DNA of 64,000 nt from Rhizobium pisi (GCF_003938655.1 NZ_RJJT01000001.1:372001-436000), one strand, 5' to 3'. Shown: positions 52,182 through 62,118, counted from the first letter of the stretch. Numbers and translations: made by a program. The notes: generated by a model not told the origin, from the letters alone.

Positions 52182-54482
52182 ATGGATATGAACGAAATCA
52201 AAGAGATCTTTTTCCAGGAGTGCGAGGAACAGCTCGCCGAGCTGGAATCCGGTCTTCTGAAAATGAATGATGGCGATCGCGATCCGGAAACCGTCAACGC
52301 GGTGTTCCGTGCCGTGCATTCGATCAAGGGTGGCGCCGGCGCCTTCGGCCTTGACGATCTGGTAGCCTTCGCCCATGTTTTCGAGACCACTCTCGATTGC
52401 GTTCGTTCCAACAAGCTTGAGCCGACCCAGGACGTCCTGAAGGTCATGCTGAAGTCGGCTGACGTGCTCGCCGACCTGACGAATGCTGCGCGCGACGGCG
52501 GCAGCGTCGATGAAAGCCGCAGCCGCGGTCTCGTCAAGGAGCTCGAAGCGCTGGCCAACGGCGAACTGCCGTCTCCTTCCGCAGCCGCCGAAGCCCCTGC
52601 GCCGAAGGCCGCCGCAAAGCCGGCAGCATCGGCTGCGCCTGCTGCCACTCCCAAGCCGACCGACGACAGCGGCTTCCAGCCGGTTCCTTTTTCTTTTGAC
52701 GATTTCGGCGGCGAGGGCGATGTCGGCTCCGGCCTGCCGGCCTATGAAGTCATCTTCAAACCGCGTTTCGAGCTCTATTCCAAGGGCAACGACGCCACTC
52801 TGCTTCTGCGCGACCTCTCGCGTCTTGGCGAGATGACAATCTATTGCAATACAGACGCCCTGCCGGGCCTCGAGGAGATCGATCCTGAAGGGGCCTATTT
52901 CTTCTGGAACGTGACGATCAGGACGGACAAGGGTGAAGACGCCATCCGCACCGTCTTCGAATTCGCCGAGTGGGATTGCGACCTGACGGTGAAACCGGTC
53001 GACGAAGCGGCTGGTAATACAAGCGCCAACGAGGAACTGCCGATGGTGCCGGTTCCCTTCGACCTGTCGATCCTGGATGAAACGGGCGCAGCCGAAGTGA
53101 GCTCCGCCGGCAACAGGGCCAACGAGACGGCCGCAGCCGTTGCCGCCGCCGAGACCGCCTCCAACGTCACGCAGATGGCCGCAGCCGCAGCCCGTGTTGA
53201 AAAGAAGGAATCGGCAGCCGCAGCAGCAGCGGCAGCAGCCGCAAACGCTGCCGCCCAGAACAATGCCGCCGGTGCCGGCCAGACGATCCGCGTCGATCTC
53301 GACCGTGTTGACCGCCTCATCAACCTCGTCGGCGAACTGGTCATCAACCAGGCGATGCTGTCGCAGAGCGTCATTGAAAACGACACGACCGGCACCTCCT
53401 CGATCAACATGGGTCTGGAAGAGCTGCAGCAGCTCACCCGCGAGATCCAGGACTCGGTCATGGCAATCCGCGCTCAGCCGGTGAAGCCGGTCTTCCAGCG
53501 CATGTCGCGTATCGTCCGCGAAATCGCCGACATGACCGGCAAGTCGATCCGCCTGATCACGGAAGGTGAAAACACCGAAGTCGACAAGACTGTTATCGAC
53601 AAGCTCGCCGAGCCGCTGACCCACATGATCCGCAATGCCGTCGACCACGGCATCGAAACGCCCGAAAAGCGCGCCGCTGCCGGCAAGAACACGGAAGGCA
53701 CGGTTCGCCTCACCGCCAAGCATCGTTCGGGCCGCATCCTGATCGAGCTTGCCGACGACGGCGCCGGCATCAACCGCGAGAAAGTACGCCAGAAGGCGAT
53801 CGACAACGACCTCATCCCGGCCGACTCCAACCTGTCGGACGAGGAGATCGACAACCTGATCTTCCTGCCGGGCTTCTCGACAGCCGACAAGATCTCTGAC
53901 ATCTCCGGCCGCGGCGTCGGCATGGACGTCGTCAAGCGCTCGATCCAGGCGCTCGGCGGACGCATCAACATCACCTCCAAGCCGGGTCACGGCTCGGTCT
54001 TCACCATGAGCCTGCCGTTGACGCTCGCCGTCCTCGACGGCATGGTGGTCACTGTCGCCGGCCAGACGCTGGTTGTGCCGTTGACCGCGATCGTCGAAAC
54101 CTTGCAACCGGAAGCCTCCGCGATCCACTCCTTCGGTGCGAACCACCGGCTGATCTCGATCCGCAACAGCTTCTGCCCGCTGGTTGATGTCGGCCGCATT
54201 CTGAACTTCCGTGCGACCCAGGCCAATCCGGTCGAAGGTGTCGCGCTTCTGGTGGAATCCGAAGGCGGTGGCCAGCGCGCCCTGATGGTCGATGCCATTC
54301 AGGGTCAGCGTCAGGTCGTCATCAAGAGCCTGGAAGCGAACTACACCCACGTGCCGGGCATAGCCGCCGCCACCATTCTCGGCGACGGCCGCGTGGCTCT
54401 CATCCTCGATGTCGACGCGGTTGTCGGCGCCTCGCGCGGCCAATCGCTGAAAGCGGAAATGTCGTTAGCAGCGGTGGGATAA
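52182..54482 (+). CDS. cheA: Chemotaxis histidine kinase CheA
   Basis: A 766-residue kinase with P1 phosphoacceptor domain (His46 in AVHSIKGGAGAFG), a region with Ala/Pro-rich linkers (about 120-160 and 320-370), a P2-like CheY-binding area, dimerisation P3 (RVDLDRVDRLINLVGELVI), ATPase P4 (RNAVDHGIETPEKR, DDGAGINREKV, GRGVGMDVVKR) and CheW-like P5 (MVVTVAGQTLVVPL). The 320-370 linker is a strikingly Ala-rich low-complexity stretch. It passes phosphate to CheY1, CheY2 and CheB. Confidence 0.95.
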   Translation: MDMNEIKEIFFQECEEQLAELESGLLKMNDGDRDPETVNAVFRAVHSIKGGAGAFGLDDLVAFAHVFETTLDCVRSNKLEPTQDVLKVMLKSADVLADLTNAARDGGSVDESRSRGLVKELEALANGELPSPSAAAEAPAPKAAAKPAASAAPAATPKPTDDSGFQPVPFSFDDFGGEGDVGSGLPAYEVIFKPRFELYSKGNDATLLLRDLSRLGEMTIYCNTDALPGLEEIDPEGAYFFWNVTIRTDKGEDAIRTVFEFAEWDCDLTVKPVDEAAGNTSANEELPMVPVPFDLSILDETGAAEVSSAGNRANETAAAVAAAETASNVTQMAAAAARVEKKESAAAAAAAAAANAAAQNNAAGAGQTIRVDLDRVDRLINLVGELVINQAMLSQSVIENDTTGTSSINMGLEELQQLTREIQDSVMAIRAQPVKPVFQRMSRIVREIADMTGKSIRLITEGENTEVDKTVIDKLAEPLTHMIRNAVDHGIETPEKRAAAGKNTEGTVRLTAKHRSGRILIELADDGAGINREKVRQKAIDNDLIPADSNLSDEEIDNLIFLPGFSTADKISDISGRGVGMDVVKRSIQALGGRINITSKPGHGSVFTMSLPLTLAVLDGMVVTVAGQTLVVPLTAIVETLQPEASAIHSFGANHRLISIRNSFCPLVDVGRILNFRATQANPVEGVALLVESEGGGQRALMVDAIQGQRQVVIKSLEANYTHVPGIAAATILGDGRVALILDVDAVVGASRGQSLKAEMSLAAVG

Positions 54483-54486
54483 GGCA

Positions 54487-54954
54487 ATGTCGTACACTGT
54501 AAAAAATCTGAACCAGGGGGATCGCGAGCTGATCGCGTTCCGCATCGGGGATCAGGAATTTTGCGTGAACATCATGTCGGTTCGCGAAATCCGGGGCTGG
54601 ACCCCGGCGACCGCGATGCCGCACTCGCCGACCTATATGCTAGGTGTCATCAACTTGCGCGGCGCGGTGTTGCCGATCATCGACCTCTCGGCCCGGCTCG
54701 GCATGAAGCCGGCCGATCCGACCGCCCGTCATGTCATCATCGTCGCCCAGGTCCGGCGTAAGGTCGTCGGCCTGCTGGTCGATGCCGTTTCCGACATCCT
54801 GACGGTCACCGACGAGGTTGTTCAGCCGACGCCCGAGATCTCCTCCGAGCTCGAGCGTCAGTTTGCCCGCGGCATCCTCGCCATCGAGAAGCGCATGATC
54901 TGCCTGATCGAACTTGAAGCCCTCATTTCCGAAACCGAAAGCGAAGCCGCATGA
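54487..54954 (+). CDS. cheW: Chemotaxis scaffold protein CheW
   Basis: A 155-residue CheW: LIAFRIGDQEFCVNIMSVREIRGW, GVINLRGAVLPIIDLSARLGM and a C-terminal SELERQFARGILAIEKRMICLIELEALI. It links chemoreceptors to CheA. The gene begins 4 bases after cheA and overlaps cheR by 4 bases (ATGA). Confidence 0.94.
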   Translation: MSYTVKNLNQGDRELIAFRIGDQEFCVNIMSVREIRGWTPATAMPHSPTYMLGVINLRGAVLPIIDLSARLGMKPADPTARHVIIVAQVRRKVVGLLVDAVSDILTVTDEVVQPTPEISSELERQFARGILAIEKRMICLIELEALISETESEAA

Positions 54955-55859
54955 ATGCAATGGGCGCAAAAGATCAGAGGCAGGGCGCCGACGAGGTCCT
55001 GGCGAGCGGGGAATACCCGCTGACGCGCCGCGACCTCACGGAGATCGCCGCGATGATCTATTCAGATGCCGGCATCTTCCTCAACGAGACGAAGGCTTCG
55101 CTCGTCTATTCGCGCCTGTCGAAACATATCCGCAATCTCGGCCTGTCCGGCTTCCGGGAGTATTGTGCCCTCGTCGCTTCGCCGGCCGGTGCTGCGGCGC
55201 GCCGCGAAATGCTTTCGCATCTGACCACCAATTTCACCCGCTTCTTTCGCGAAAATCATCATTTCGATCATCTGCGCGATCATGTCCTGCCCGAGCTCCT
55301 GCAGCGCGCGAGATCGGGCGGCAGGGTGCGCATCTGGTCGGCTGCCTCCTCCGACGGGCAGGAACCCTATTCGATCGCGCTGACCGTGCTGTCCCTGATG
55401 CCGAATGTCGCCGATTACGACTTCAAGATCCTGGCGACCGACATCGATCCGAAGATCCTCGCGATCGCCCGGGCCGGTGCCTATGACGAAAGCGCGCTGG
55501 AAACCGTGTCGCCCGCCATGCGCAAGCAATGGTTCAGCGAAGTCGAGGTGCAGGGGCGCCGGAAGTTCCAGGTCGACGACCGCGTCAAGCGGCTGATCAC
55601 CTATAACGAGCTGAACCTGATGGCGCAGTGGCCGTTCAAGGGCAAGTTCGACGTCATCTTCTGCCGCAACGTCGTCATCTATTTCGACGAGCCGACGCAG
55701 ATGAAGATATGGCAACGTTTCGCCGGCCTGCTGCCGGAAGGCGGCCATCTCTATATCGGCCATTCCGAGCGTGTTTCGGGCGAGGCGAAACACGTCTTCG
55801 ACAATATCGGCATCACGACCTATCGCTACACCGCCAAGGGTCCCGGGAGGAAGGCATGA
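54951..55859 (+). CDS. cheR: Chemoreceptor glutamate methyltransferase CheR
   Basis: A 302-residue S-adenosylmethionine-dependent methyltransferase with [18 protein letters not shown], the SAM-binding motif [18 protein letters not shown] and CRNVVIYFD. It methylates receptor glutamates for adaptation. It overlaps cheW at its start and cheB at its end by four bases each. Confidence 0.94.
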   Translation: MNAMGAKDQRQGADEVLASGEYPLTRRDLTEIAAMIYSDAGIFLNETKASLVYSRLSKHIRNLGLSGFREYCALVASPAGAAARREMLSHLTTNFTRFFRENHHFDHLRDHVLPELLQRARSGGRVRIWSAASSDGQEPYSIALTVLSLMPNVADYDFKILATDIDPKILAIARAGAYDESALETVSPAMRKQWFSEVEVQGRRKFQVDDRVKRLITYNELNLMAQWPFKGKFDVIFCRNVVIYFDEPTQMKIWQRFAGLLPEGGHLYIGHSERVSGEAKHVFDNIGITTYRYTAKGPGRKA

Positions 55860-56899
55860 GCGCGCCGGCAAGGGTTCTTGTTGTTGACGACTCGCCGACG
55901 ATGCGCGGCCTGATCACTGCCGTCCTGAGTTCGGACCCCGAAGTCAACGTCATCGGCCAGGCCGGCGATGCGCTGGAAGCGCGCGAGGCGATCAAGCGGC
56001 TGAACCCGGACGTCGTGACGCTCGACATCGAGATGCCGAATATGAACGGTCTCGATTTCCTCGAAAAGATCATGACGCTGCGTCCGATGCCGGTGATCAT
56101 GGTTTCCACCATGACGCATCGCGGCGCCGAGGCGACGCTTGCGGCGCTTGAGATCGGCGCCTTTGACTGCGTCGGCAAGCCGACGCCGGGCGAACCCAGG
56201 CCCTTCGGCGACCTCGCAGAGAAGGTGAAGGCCGCCGCGCGCACGCAGCGCCAGTTCTCCCAACGCGTGGCCGCCCCCGCGCCGCCGCCCGCCGTCGCCG
56301 ACTTCCGCGTCGGCCGCAAGATCGTCGCGATCGGCTCGTCGACCGGCGGCGTCGAGGCGCTGATCGCCGTGCTGCAGAAGTTTCCGGCGAATTGCCCGCC
56401 AACCGTCATCACCCAGCATATGCCGCCGACTTTCACCAAGAGCTTCGCCGAGCGGCTGAACCGCCTCTGCGCGCCCGTGGTGCAGGAAGCGACCGATGGC
56501 GCCCGTCTCGAAATCGGCAAGATCTATCTGGCGCCCGGCGGCGAACGTCATCTTCAGGTCAGCAGCGCCTCCGCACCCTGTTGCCGTCTCGTCGACCGCC
56601 CTCCGGTCAACGGTCATCGTCCGTCGGTCGATGTGCTGTTTGATTCGGTCGCGGAACTGGCCGGCCGCAACGCCGTCGGCGTGATCCTGACTGGAATGGG
56701 CCGCGATGGTGCGGCCGGATTGTTGAAAATGCGCCACGCCGGCGCCAGAACACTCGGCCAGAACGAAAAAACCTGTGTCGTTTACGGAATGCCAAGGGTT
56801 GCCCACGAACTTGGCGCCGTTGAGCAGCAGCTGCCACTGTCTGCCATCGGTGAAGAAATATTGAAAATGACAGCCGCCCGAAAGGAAGGGACCGAATAA
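55856..56899 (+). CDS. cheB: Chemotaxis-specific methylesterase CheB
   Basis: A 347-residue two-domain protein: receiver with phospho-Asp57 ([11 protein letters not shown]), a linker rich in Pro/Ala (about 138-148), then the esterase domain with Ser162 in GSSTGG, His188 in ITQHMPPTF and Asp in [12 protein letters not shown]. It demethylates or deamidates receptors when phosphorylated by CheA. ATG 55856 overlaps the cheR stop; the frame is open further upstream but that portion is the cheR sequence in another frame. Confidence 0.95.
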   Translation: MSAPARVLVVDDSPTMRGLITAVLSSDPEVNVIGQAGDALEAREAIKRLNPDVVTLDIEMPNMNGLDFLEKIMTLRPMPVIMVSTMTHRGAEATLAALEIGAFDCVGKPTPGEPRPFGDLAEKVKAAARTQRQFSQRVAAPAPPPAVADFRVGRKIVAIGSSTGGVEALIAVLQKFPANCPPTVITQHMPPTFTKSFAERLNRLCAPVVQEATDGARLEIGKIYLAPGGERHLQVSSASAPCCRLVDRPPVNGHRPSVDVLFDSVAELAGRNAVGVILTGMGRDGAAGLLKMRHAGARTLGQNEKTCVVYGMPRVAHELGAVEQQLPLSAIGEEILKMTAARKEGTE

Positions 56900-57288
56900 T
56901 GTCGATCGCGGAGAAAATCAAAGTTCTGATCGTTGATGATCAGGTAACGAGCCGGTTGCTGCTCAGCGATGCGCTGACCCAGCTCGGTTTCAAGCAGATC
57001 ACGTCCGCAGGCGACGGCGAGCAGGGCATGAAGATCATGGCCGAGCAACCGCACCACCTGGTGATCTCGGACTTCAACATGCCGAAGATGGATGGCATCG
57101 GCTTCCTTCAGGCCGTGCGCACCAATCCGAACACCAAGAAAGCGGCGTTCATCATCCTCACCGCCCAGGGTGACCGCGCGCTGGTGCAGAAGGCGGCCCA
57201 GCTCGGCGCCAACAACGTGCTGGCAAAGCCGTTCACGATCGAAAAGATGAAAGCTGCTATCGAAGCCGTGTTTGGAGCCTTGAAATGA
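56899..57288 (+). CDS. cheY2: Chemotaxis response regulator CheY2
   Basis: A 129-residue receiver: acidic VDD at 12-14, phospho-Asp58 in [12 protein letters not shown], Thr88 and Lys110 in [10 protein letters not shown]. In S. meliloti CheY2-P is the main motor regulator, slowing rotation. It starts on the last base of the cheB stop and overlaps cheD by 4 bases. Confidence 0.93.
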   Translation: MSIAEKIKVLIVDDQVTSRLLLSDALTQLGFKQITSAGDGEQGMKIMAEQPHHLVISDFNMPKMDGIGFLQAVRTNPNTKKAAFIILTAQGDRALVQKAAQLGANNVLAKPFTIEKMKAAIEAVFGALK

Positions 57289-57839
57289 TCACTGAGGGGG
57301 CAGCCCGCCGCGTGCACATCATTCAGGGCGAGTACAAGGTTCTGAGCGATCCGAATGCGGTGCTCTCGACCATTCTCGGCTCGTGCGTGGCTGCGTGCCT
57401 CCGAGATCCCATCGCCGGCGTCGGCGGTATGAACCACTTCCTGCTGCCCGGTACGGCGAACTCGCCGATGACCGGCGGCGATGCCACGCGCTACGGCGTG
57501 CATCTGATGGAACTGCTGATCAACGGTCTCCTGAAGCAGGGCGCCCGGCGCGACCGGCTGGAGGCAAAGATCTTCGGCGGGGCGAAGACGATCTCGACAT
57601 TCTCCAATGTCGGTGAGCAGAACGCGGCCTTCGCCGTGCAGTTCCTCAGGGATGAAGGCATTCCGGTGGTCGGCTCCTCCACCGGCGGCGAGCATGGACG
57701 CAAGCTTGAATATTGGCCGGTCTCCGGTCGTGCCCGGCAATACCCCCTGACCGGCGCCGAAACACAGAGAACCGTCGCTCTCGAGCAGCGTCCCGCCGCT
57801 CCGCAGAAGCCCGTCGAAACCAGTATCGAATTTTTTTGA
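57285..57839 (+). CDS. cheD: Chemoreceptor glutamine deamidase CheD
   Basis: A 184-residue CheD. Catalytic Cys34 in [10 protein letters not shown], His51 in [10 protein letters not shown] and Thr29 just before the Cys reproduce the family triad. It deamidates receptor glutamines, preparing them for methylation. [13 protein letters not shown] and [19 protein letters not shown] are further conserved blocks. It overlaps cheY2 by four bases. Confidence 0.93.
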   Translation: MITEGAARRVHIIQGEYKVLSDPNAVLSTILGSCVAACLRDPIAGVGGMNHFLLPGTANSPMTGGDATRYGVHLMELLINGLLKQGARRDRLEAKIFGGAKTISTFSNVGEQNAAFAVQFLRDEGIPVVGSSTGGEHGRKLEYWPVSGRARQYPLTGAETQRTVALEQRPAAPQKPVETSIEFF

Positions 57840-57855
57840 TGGCGAGGATTTTCAT

Positions 57856-58248
57856 ATGACATTTACCCCTGTGATGGAGCCGCCGGCGCCTGTCGAAGCG
57901 CTGAGCGATATCCTGATGCGCATCGTTTCCGAACTGCACGACGTCGCCTACCTCATCGAGCGTATCGAGCCGCAGCTTCTCGAACTCGGCGGCGGCGCCG
58001 ACGTGCTGAATTCGCCGGATGCCATGAAGGTGATGCAGGGTATCGATCTGGCTGTGCAGAAGTCGCGCGGCCTTGCCGAATTCATCGACACCATTACCGG
58101 CGAAATCCCGCACGGCTGGACGGTGGACGTCGCCACCGCCCTCAGCCTTGTCAAGCTGGCGGAGATGCAGAAGGCGCTGGGCGGCGCCACGCGCCACGGC
58201 CATTCACAGCCGCTGAGCAAGGCCGCCGGCGACTTCGATTTCTTCTAG
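57856..58248 (+). CDS. cheT: CheT, accessory chemotaxis protein
   Basis: A 130-residue, mostly helical protein in the position of cheT at the end of the rhizobial che operon. A helical segment with GIDLAVQKSRG (Asp64, Gln68) recalls the DLTGQ catalytic motif of the phosphatase CheZ, and the tail GDFDFF resembles the acidic-aromatic CheY-binding end of CheZ. No other domain is recognised. It follows cheD by 16 bases. A role in CheY-phosphate removal is inference. Confidence 0.75.
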   Translation: MTFTPVMEPPAPVEALSDILMRIVSELHDVAYLIERIEPQLLELGGGADVLNSPDAMKVMQGIDLAVQKSRGLAEFIDTITGEIPHGWTVDVATALSLVKLAEMQKALGGATRHGHSQPLSKAAGDFDFF

Positions 58249-58356
58249 GAGCTTTTCGCTCCGCACTCTTCACGAAACGCTCGCACAAGTTTCGCCGATT
58301 ATTCGTCAGATGGGCAATAAGCCTGCTTTGTCTTTGACGGATCGTGCGAGAACAGA

Positions 58357-60045
58357 ATGAATCTGTTAAATCAATTAGTTCAGATTTTTAAGAACTTTGG
58401 CGCCCTAGGCCGAACACGCCTGATGATTCTGGGAGGCGTCGGCGCCGTTTCCATCGCAATCGTCCTTGCGGCTGCCCTTTTCGTCAACAAACCGGCGCAA
58501 GAAACGCTTTATGTCGGTCTTGATAACCCTGATCTGAACCAGATCAGCATGGCGCTTGCGGAAGCCAACATCAATTTTCAGGTCGGCACGGATGGCTCAA
58601 GCATCACCGTTCCCGCGGGGATGACGGGCAAGGCCCGCCTGATGCTTGCCGAGCGCGGCCTGCCGAACAGCGCCAACGCCGGTTACGAACTCTTCGACAA
58701 TGTCGGTTCCCTCGGCCTGACCTCCTTCATGCAAGAGGTGACGCGGGTTCGGGCGCTGGAAGGCGAAATCGCACGCACCATCCAGTCGATCTCGGGCATC
58801 ACAGCCGCCCGCGTCCATATCGTCATGCCGGAGGTCGGAAACTTCCGGAAGGCGGAGCAGAAGCCGACCGCCTCGGTGATGATTCGCGCAAGCGCGGCCA
58901 CCGGCCGCAGCGCCGCCACCTCGATCCGCCACCTCGTCGCCTCGGCCGTGCCGGGGCTTGACGTCGATGACGTGACGATCCTCGATTCCGCCGGTCAGCT
59001 GCTCGCTTCCGGCGACGATGCGAGCAACAGCTCGCTGAACCGCTCGCTCAACATCGTCCAGAACGTCCAGCAGGAAGTCGAATCCAACATCGACAAGGCG
59101 CTCGCACCCTTCCTCGGCATGGACAACTTCCGCTCCAGCGTCACCGCCAATCTCAACACCGACGCCCAGCAGATCCAGGAAACCACCTACGATCCGGAAT
59201 CCAAGGTCGAACGCTCGGTCCGCTCGACCAAAGAAGCCCAGCAGTCCCAGCAGAAACAGTCCGACAGCGCGACGACCGTCGAGCAGAACATTCCGCAGGC
59301 GGCTCCCCAGGCCGGTGGCTCAGCAGGACCCGAATCGCAGGATAAGTCCGACAAGCGCGAAGAGCAGACCAACTACGAAATTAACAGCAAGACGACGGCG
59401 ACGACCCGCAACAGCTACAAGGTCGAGAAGCTTTCGATCGCGGTGGTTGTCAACAAGGGCCGTATCGCCAAGATGGTCGGCGAACCTGCCGACCAGGCCA
59501 AGATCGACGCCTATCTTGCTGAAATGCAGAAGATCGTCGCTTCGGCGGCAGGCATCGACGCCAAGCGCGGCGACGTCGTCACCGTCACGGCGATGGACTT
59601 CCTCGAGAACCAGCTGCTCGAAGAGGCCAGCGGCGGCGTCCATGTCATGGATATGCTGAGCCGCAACCTTGCCGGCATCATCAATTCGCTTGCCTTCGTC
59701 GCGGTCGCCTTCGTGGTCGTCTGGATGGGGCTGCGGCCTCTGGTTCGCAGCGTCAACGGCAACTCCACTGCGGTTCTCGGCGACGCCACGCCGGAAGCGG
59801 CCGGCCTCGAGCTTCCCGACTTTGCGCCAGCGGCCGGGGTGCCCGGAGGGGCTCTCATGGATGGCTTCGGCTCCGACTTCGGCTTCGACAGCACCGAGGA
59901 TCTTCTCAGTCTCGGCGACGACGACGGCAACTTCAACCGTCGCGTCAAGGAAGGCCCGGAACGCAAGCTTGCCCGCATGGTTGAGATCAACGAGGAACGC
60001 GCCGCGAAAATCCTCAGGAAATGGGCGATCGACGACGCAGCATAA
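58357..60045 (+). CDS. fliF: Flagellar MS-ring protein FliF
   Basis: A 562-residue protein with the first transmembrane helix near residues 20-43, the YscJ/FliF periplasmic domain (ETLYVGLDNPDLNQISMALAEANI, PNSANAGYELFD, ARVHIVMPEVGNFRKAEQKPTASVMI), a second domain, and a second helix near 440-460 (IINSLAFVAVAFVVVWMGL). The C-terminal cytoplasmic tail (KILRKWAIDDAA) binds FliG. It forms the base-ring of the flagellar motor. It ends at a strong terminator. Confidence 0.95.
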   Translation: MNLLNQLVQIFKNFGALGRTRLMILGGVGAVSIAIVLAAALFVNKPAQETLYVGLDNPDLNQISMALAEANINFQVGTDGSSITVPAGMTGKARLMLAERGLPNSANAGYELFDNVGSLGLTSFMQEVTRVRALEGEIARTIQSISGITAARVHIVMPEVGNFRKAEQKPTASVMIRASAATGRSAATSIRHLVASAVPGLDVDDVTILDSAGQLLASGDDASNSSLNRSLNIVQNVQQEVESNIDKALAPFLGMDNFRSSVTANLNTDAQQIQETTYDPESKVERSVRSTKEAQQSQQKQSDSATTVEQNIPQAAPQAGGSAGPESQDKSDKREEQTNYEINSKTTATTRNSYKVEKLSIAVVVNKGRIAKMVGEPADQAKIDAYLAEMQKIVASAAGIDAKRGDVVTVTAMDFLENQLLEEASGGVHVMDMLSRNLAGIINSLAFVAVAFVVVWMGLRPLVRSVNGNSTAVLGDATPEAAGLELPDFAPAAGVPGGALMDGFGSDFGFDSTEDLLSLGDDDGNFNRRVKEGPERKLARMVEINEERAAKILRKWAIDDAA

Positions 60046-60050
60046 GAAAA

Positions 60051-60072
60051 GGCCGGGCAACCGGCCTTTTTT
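60051..60072 (+). terminator. Rho-independent terminator after fliF
   Basis: GGCCGG (60051-60056), loop GCAA, CCGGCC (60061-60066), then six T (60067-60072), preceded by AAAA that can extend the stem. It begins 5 bases after the fliF stop codon and is a textbook intrinsic terminator, so visN must have its own promoter. Confidence 0.9.
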
Positions 60073-60615
60073 CATGTCACGAGAATGTTATCGGCCTCCG
60101 TGAAGCAAGCAGGACCCATCGCGTTGCCCCAATCGAAGTCCCGAGAATATAGATGCAAAGTCTGTCGCGCAGTCACGAGTATTGCCCAGTTGAAAACTGC
60201 GGTTCCGCATTGTCGGGAAAAATGCCGAGGCCACATCGTGGCGACATTACACGGCTCTCTTCCGATATAGCCAATGCCGGGAACATGAATAGGAATATAA
60301 TGTCAGTTGCATTGACGTTGCGCTGTAGAAAAGACGGATAAGCTTGTTGAGGGGCACTCGCGTAAAACGCGAATCAAGTTGCGGTACAGCCAGAATCATC
60401 TTAGCCTCCCCTGTATCTTGAGGGGCGCAATTGGTGCTCGAATCAATGCATGGGCAGCAGCGAAAGTAAATCCCTAGAAGTCGGAGATGGTGATTTACAT
60501 CGGCTGGCTTACCCTTAGGTGATTCGAAGTAGGATTCGAGCGGGACTTGAATTCCTTTACACAAAAACTGCTGTTGCACCGAGTTAGATCGTTCCTCAGT
60601 CGCAGGAAATTGCCA
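60073..60615. promoter_or_regulatory. Promoter and leader region of visNR
   Basis: About 540 bases between the fliF terminator and visN without a supported gene. Both flanks indicate that it holds the visN promoter. It is noticeably AT-richer than the neighbouring genes. A short stem TCGCGT (60358-60363)/ACGCGA (60367-60372) is the only clear secondary structure. Its length suggests an extended regulatory region, fitting a master regulator. Confidence 0.5.
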
Positions 60616-61362
60616 ATGGATATGAACATATTTCAGGCGAGCAGGGGCGAGGGGCAAATGGCGAATTTTATGAGCGTGGCAGCGCCGGCTCTATTGCCGC
60701 GCGATGAGCTGATCCAGCGCCTGCACGGTGTCGCCGACACTGGCAGGTTGCAGTCCGGGCTGCGGGCATTGACGGAATATGTCGGTGCTTCTCACTACCT
60801 GCTGGCGCGCTGCGACCTGATCCAGGAAAGCGGTCTCGACTTCATCGTTTCCTCGGACTGGCCCTTCGATCTGGTCAAGGACATCGCCAACGAACTGGTC
60901 AGCGGCTATGCTCGTTCCACCGAGCTGGAAAAATGCATGCAGGTCTTCCAGCCGAATTTCGGTCTTCTGCCCGACAATGCCGAGGTGCCCGATGGTGCCA
61001 GCCGCCAATATTGTTCGTTGACCTTCAATGTCGGCCGGTCGCGGCTCGCCCTGATGTTCCTGTTCGGTGAGGGGTTCATCCTTTCGCCGGAGCGTCTGCG
61101 GGATGTGGGCCTGTTGGCAGGCTATGTCGCGAGCTTCCTTCGCTGCGGCGGCACAAAGGTCGACCGCGATTTCGAATTGACGGACCGCGAGCTCGAATGC
61201 CTGTTCTGGATCGCCGAGGGCAAGACCAGCGACGAGATCGCGATGATCCTCGGAATCTCCCGCAATACGATCAACAACTACATCACCAGCGTGATGCGCA
61301 AGACGGCGACCAAGACCCGGTCCGAGGCCATTGCCTTCGCCGTCCGCAACAATCTCGTATAA
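60616..61362 (+). CDS. visN: LuxR-type flagellar master regulator VisN
   Basis: A 248-residue LuxR-family protein with an autoinducer-binding-like N-terminal domain and a C-terminal helix-turn-helix (LTDRELECLFWIAEGKTSDEIAMILGISRNTINNYITSVM). VisN and VisR act together as a heterodimer at the top of the rhizobial flagellar and chemotaxis cascade. Start uncertain: ATG 60616 has AGGAAA upstream, ATG 60658 has GAGGGGC upstream. It is followed 9 bases later by visR. Confidence 0.88.
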   Translation: MDMNIFQASRGEGQMANFMSVAAPALLPRDELIQRLHGVADTGRLQSGLRALTEYVGASHYLLARCDLIQESGLDFIVSSDWPFDLVKDIANELVSGYARSTELEKCMQVFQPNFGLLPDNAEVPDGASRQYCSLTFNVGRSRLALMFLFGEGFILSPERLRDVGLLAGYVASFLRCGGTKVDRDFELTDRELECLFWIAEGKTSDEIAMILGISRNTINNYITSVMRKTATKTRSEAIAFAVRNNLV

Positions 61363-61371
61363 GGAGGATCC

Positions 61372-62118
61372 ATGGCGCATCCATCAGCCAGGACGATGAG
61401 CGGTGCGGAGCAGCTGCGCATGGTGCGTGTGAACAGGATTTCCAGCCGGTCCGATCTCTTTCCGCGGCTGATCGCGATGCAGAAGCTCGCCGATGCTCAG
61501 GGGTTCGCGATCTATCGTGTCAGCGGCTCCGGCCTGCCGGCAAAGCAGCGCCTGGTCTGCGAGCTCGAGAACTGGGGTTCGTCCAATGCCGGTTTCGGCA
61601 AGGCCTTCACGGATGCCTATGGCGATATCCTCCTCGACCATATCGAAAAATCGCTGCTGCCGCTTTCATGGGCCGGCGGTTACGACCGTGCCGCACCCGG
61701 CCCGGCGGACTTCTCGCCGTTCATGACGCGGCTGAAGGATGGCATCCTGCCTTTCTCCGGCCTCGCCTTTCCAGTGCGGCTCGGTGCCGTCGGCAACGGT
61801 TTCATCCTTTTTACCGGCGATGATCTCGATCCCTCGAGCGATACGATCGTCGAGCTGCACGGCCGCTGCTGTCACATCATGATGGATCTGCTCTCGCTCG
61901 ACGAGCGCCGCGCGGCTGCCGCCGAGGCGCTCAGCGAACGCGAGATCGCCTGTCTGCAGCTTGCCGGCGACGGCCGCATCAGCGAAGAAATCGCCGACAA
62001 GCTCGGCTTGTCCGTGCACACCGTGAACGCCTATCTCGGCTCGGCGACCATCAAGCTCGATTCCGTCAATCGCATCCAGGCGATCGCCAAGGCGATCCGG
62101 CTCGGCTATATCAGCTGA
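61372..62118 (+). CDS. visR: LuxR-type flagellar master regulator VisR
   Basis: A 248-residue LuxR-family protein; the C-terminal motif LSEREIACLQLAGDGRISEEIADKLGLSVHTVNAYLGSATIKLDS is the DNA-binding domain. The N-terminal domain resembles that of VisN but is clearly divergent. AAGGAGG precedes the start. With VisN it controls rem and thereby the flagellar genes in rhizobia. It converges on a hypothetical gene downstream. Confidence 0.9.
   Translation: MAHPSARTMSGAEQLRMVRVNRISSRSDLFPRLIAMQKLADAQGFAIYRVSGSGLPAKQRLVCELENWGSSNAGFGKAFTDAYGDILLDHIEKSLLPLSWAGGYDRAAPGPADFSPFMTRLKDGILPFSGLAFPVRLGAVGNGFILFTGDDLDPSSDTIVELHGRCCHIMMDLLSLDERRAAAAEALSEREIACLQLAGDGRISEEIADKLGLSVHTVNAYLGSATIKLDSVNRIQAIAKAIRLGYIS

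Noticed and set aside
52161..54443. A 760-residue open frame antisense to cheA
   Set aside because: It mirrors the codon structure of cheA on the opposite strand, has a biased, repetitive composition (Gly/Arg/Asp) and no recognisable domain; high-GC genes often leave such frames open.
60358..60372. Short hairpin TCGCGT/ACGCGA upstream of visN
   Set aside because: Six-bp arms with a 3-base loop and no U-run; too small to call a terminator or riboswitch.
60247..60657. A 136-residue minus-strand frame in the visN leader
   Set aside because: No ribosome-binding site, no family resemblance, and it overlaps the visN start region.
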